Of a stretch of DNA of 14,805 nucleotides, positions 14,133 to 14,805 are shown piece after piece. The stretch lies in assembly GCA_005881495.1 (NCBI GenBank), contig VBHI01000122.1:1-14805 (forward strand), in the 5' to 3' direction. The notes under the pieces were generated by a model. The model did no database searches. It had not been told where the DNA came from and saw only the letters and a list, made by a program, of their open reading frames with translations. The first letter of the stretch is position 1. Every line of letters starts with the position of its first letter. The stretch comes from Chloroflexota bacterium. GTDB lineage: Bacteria > Chloroflexota > Ktedonobacteria > Ktedonobacterales > Ktedonobacteraceae. The position numbers and the translations under genes are program-made.

Positions 14133-14805
14133 TCAGGCCATGTCGAAGACGAGTCGTGCCGGGACGGCCGCCTTCTCTACTTCCTCAAAGGCGTGATTGA
14201 CATCCTCCAGGTGCCGGGTCTCATAAATCACTTTCGTGCGACCATCTGCGTGCAATTCGAAGACTTCCGCCAGGTCCAGGCGGGTTCCCACAATTGAGCC
14301 TACGATCTTGATGCCATTAAGCACGGTTTCGAAGATCGGTAGCTGCATGTAGTTATCTGCTGGCAGTGCGACAAAGACCAGCGTTCCTCCCCGTCGCAGT
14401 GCGCGGAAGGCTTGCTCGAAGGCACGCGGCGAAACAGCCAGGCTGACGGCCGCGTTAGCTCCGCCCAGCTTCTGTATGGCCTCCACTGGATCTTCTGCCT
14501 TGGCGTTTACCGTATAGTCTGCGCCCAGCTTCTTTGCCAACTCCAACTTCTCGTCAACCAGGTCGACTGCGACAACGGTAGCCCCAGCAATCTTGGCATA
14601 CTGCAAGGCCAGGTGGCCCAGCCCACCGATGCCGAAGATGGCCACCAGGTCGGAGGAGCGGGCTCCGCTGACCTTGACCGCCTTATAGGTCGTGACCCCG
14701 GCGCATGTCAGGGGAGCAGCCTCCAAGGAATTCACCTTTGCCGGTACTTTGGCGACATATCTGGCGAAAGCGGGGGCATATTCGGCATAGGCTCCGGGAA
14801 GAAAA
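14133..14805 (-). CDS. Zinc-dependent alcohol dehydrogenase (AdhP-like), N-terminus beyond the window
   Basis: The reading frame is open to the right edge, so the true start lies outside; a GTG at 14733-14735 inside the frame is an ordinary Val codon. The visible 223 residues begin in the catalytic domain (G-A-Y-A-E-Y, Y-V-A-K-V-P). They continue with A-P-L-T-C-A-G-V-T-T-Y-K, whose Cys is the third catalytic-zinc ligand in this family. The Rossmann motif G-I-G-G-L-G-H-L-A-L-Q-Y-A-K follows, then V-V-A-V-D, whose Asp favours NAD. The end (E-V-F-E-L-H-A-D-G, then A-R-L-V-F-D-M) is normal for medium-chain dehydrogenases. It oxidises primary alcohols or reduces aldehydes; the substrate is unknown. 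The aldehyde dehydrogenase gene follows in the same transcript direction. Confidence 0.93.
   Translation of the reverse strand, partial: FLPGAYAEYAPAFARYVAKVPAKVNSLEAAPLTCAGVTTYKAVKVSGARSSDLVAIFGIGGLGHLALQYAKIAGATVVAVDLVDEKLELAKKLGADYTVNAKAEDPVEAIQKLGGANAAVSLAVSPRAFEQAFRALRRGGTLVFVALPADNYMQLPIFETVLNGIKIVGSIVGTRLDLAEVFELHADGRTKVIYETRHLEDVNHAFEEVEKAAVPARLVFDMA

Noticed and set aside
1..14805. A wholly new multi-gene system (defence, biosynthesis or mobile element)
   Set aside because: All genes but one fall into familiar metabolic families; no transposase, integrase, nuclease, reverse transcriptase, methylase or large synthase is visible.

Overview
The window looks like accessory carbon-metabolism DNA from a free-living, moderately GC-rich bacterium. 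A Chloroflexota member of the class Ktedonobacteria is my best guess. This rests on the style of the proteins (lipoprotein sugar-binding proteins with CGGG-Ser starts, GH3 with a PA14 insert, ROK regulator, the type of conserved hypothetical protein) and is inference, not a database result. Every supported gene lies on the minus strand, so transcription runs from high to low coordinates. Most genes have strong Shine-Dalgarno sequences, which let me fix several starts downstream of the longest possible ones.

Right part (about 12.0-14.8 kb): a truncated zinc alcohol dehydrogenase (runs off the right edge) and an aldehyde dehydrogenase 37 nt behind it, followed by a hairpin that probably ends that unit. 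A good sigma70-type promoter then precedes an RpiB/LacA/LacB-type isomerase with unusual active-site residues and a CaiB/BaiF (family III) CoA-transferase. The CoA-transferase carries an in-frame insertion containing a perfect 12-bp-stem palindrome.

Middle (about 7.9-10.5 kb): a 385-residue conserved-looking protein of unknown function with a very acidic linker, then a ROK-family regulator. The ROK promoter (TTGACA, 17 bp, TAAAAT) is embedded in nested inverted repeats, which suggests autoregulation.

Left part (1 to 7.8 kb): a beta-glucoside or oligosaccharide uptake and hydrolysis operon. In transcription order it reads sugar-binding lipoprotein (copy B), hairpin, MalF-type permease, MalG-type permease, hairpin, sugar-binding lipoprotein (copy A), a roughly 100-bp remnant of a second MalG-type permease, GH3 beta-glucosidase, and the first 22 codons of a GH1 beta-glucosidase at the left edge. 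No ABC ATPase is present, so a shared ATPase elsewhere would be needed. The binding-protein duplication, the matching leaders and the permease remnant indicate that a whole binding-protein/permease cassette was once duplicated in tandem. The two copies then decayed in complementary ways: cassette A lost its permeases, while cassette B's binding protein lost 32 internal residues. This is the most interesting observation here. I see no CRISPR array, tRNA, rRNA, transposase, phage gene or clearly new defence or biosynthetic system.
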